Assembly (NCBI GenBank): GCA_002412425.1 | Contig: DHVB01000008.1 | Coordinates: 1 to 5,277 of the forward strand | DNA: 5,277 nucleotides | Source: Bacteroidales bacterium UBA5219 | GTDB lineage: Bacteria > Bacteroidota > Bacteroidia > Bacteroidales > ML635J-15 | Reading direction: 5' to 3' | In this document: in pieces, positions 5,252-5,277 of the stretch | How the letters are laid out: every line of letters begins with the position of its first letter | How positions within the stretch are numbered: position 1 is the stretch's first letter | Translations under genes and position numbers: made by a program | Notes under the pieces: generated by a model | What the model was told of the DNA's origin: nothing | Database searches by the model: none | What the model saw: only the letters and a program-made list of their open reading frames with translations

Positions 5252-5277
5252 TGTCCGTCAGACTGTCTAAAAACCCT

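Overview
The window looks like chromosomal or accessory DNA of a Bacteroidetes-type bacterium. The DNA is AT-rich. Start codons are preceded by A/T-rich stretches rather than Shine-Dalgarno sequences. An exact match to the Bacteroidetes -7 promoter consensus TAnnTTTG lies at 46-53. The C-terminal domain of the last gene matches, from memory, a PH-like domain common in Bacteroidetes proteins. No rRNA, tRNA, CRISPR, transposase, integrase or phage gene is visible.

Layout. Positions 1-66 hold a 13-bp direct repeat and the putative promoter. Positions 84-345 are a C/A-rich, G-poor untranslated leader with a long imperfect hairpin (235-298). Four genes follow, all on the + strand and tightly packed: (1) 346-1167, a 273-aa protein with motifs like the uracil-DNA-glycosylase (UDG) superfamily; (2) 1179-2063, a 294-aa conserved-looking protein of unknown function; (3) 2108-2704, a 198-aa protein with a small helical N-terminal domain, a charged helix and three membrane segments; (4) 2706-4922, a 738-aa protein with the same kind of N-terminal domain, TPR-like repeats, a long charged helix and a C-terminal PH-like domain. 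Spacings of 11 nt (1/2), 44 nt (2/3) and 1 nt (3/4) suggest one operon made of two closely coupled pairs. Positions 4923-5123 are another A/C-rich, G-poor stretch with two successive hairpins. The window ends with a large imperfect palindrome (5141-5251).

The most unusual feature is the overall architecture. A 17-bp imperfect inverted repeat (15/17) lies at 67-83 and 5124-5140. It brackets the whole unit of structured leader, four genes and structured trailer, and it directly adjoins the terminal palindrome. The 10-mer ccgacacaca occurs in both flanks. This resembles a discrete cassette-like unit with its own promoter and structured ends but no recombinase of its own.

How the genes work together is not known. 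Genes 3 and 4 probably form a membrane-associated pair because they share an N-terminal module and are almost contiguous. Genes 1 and 2 form a second pair that could act on nucleic acid or nucleotides, if the UDG-fold reading of gene 1 is right. A stress or defence role for the four is only a hypothesis.
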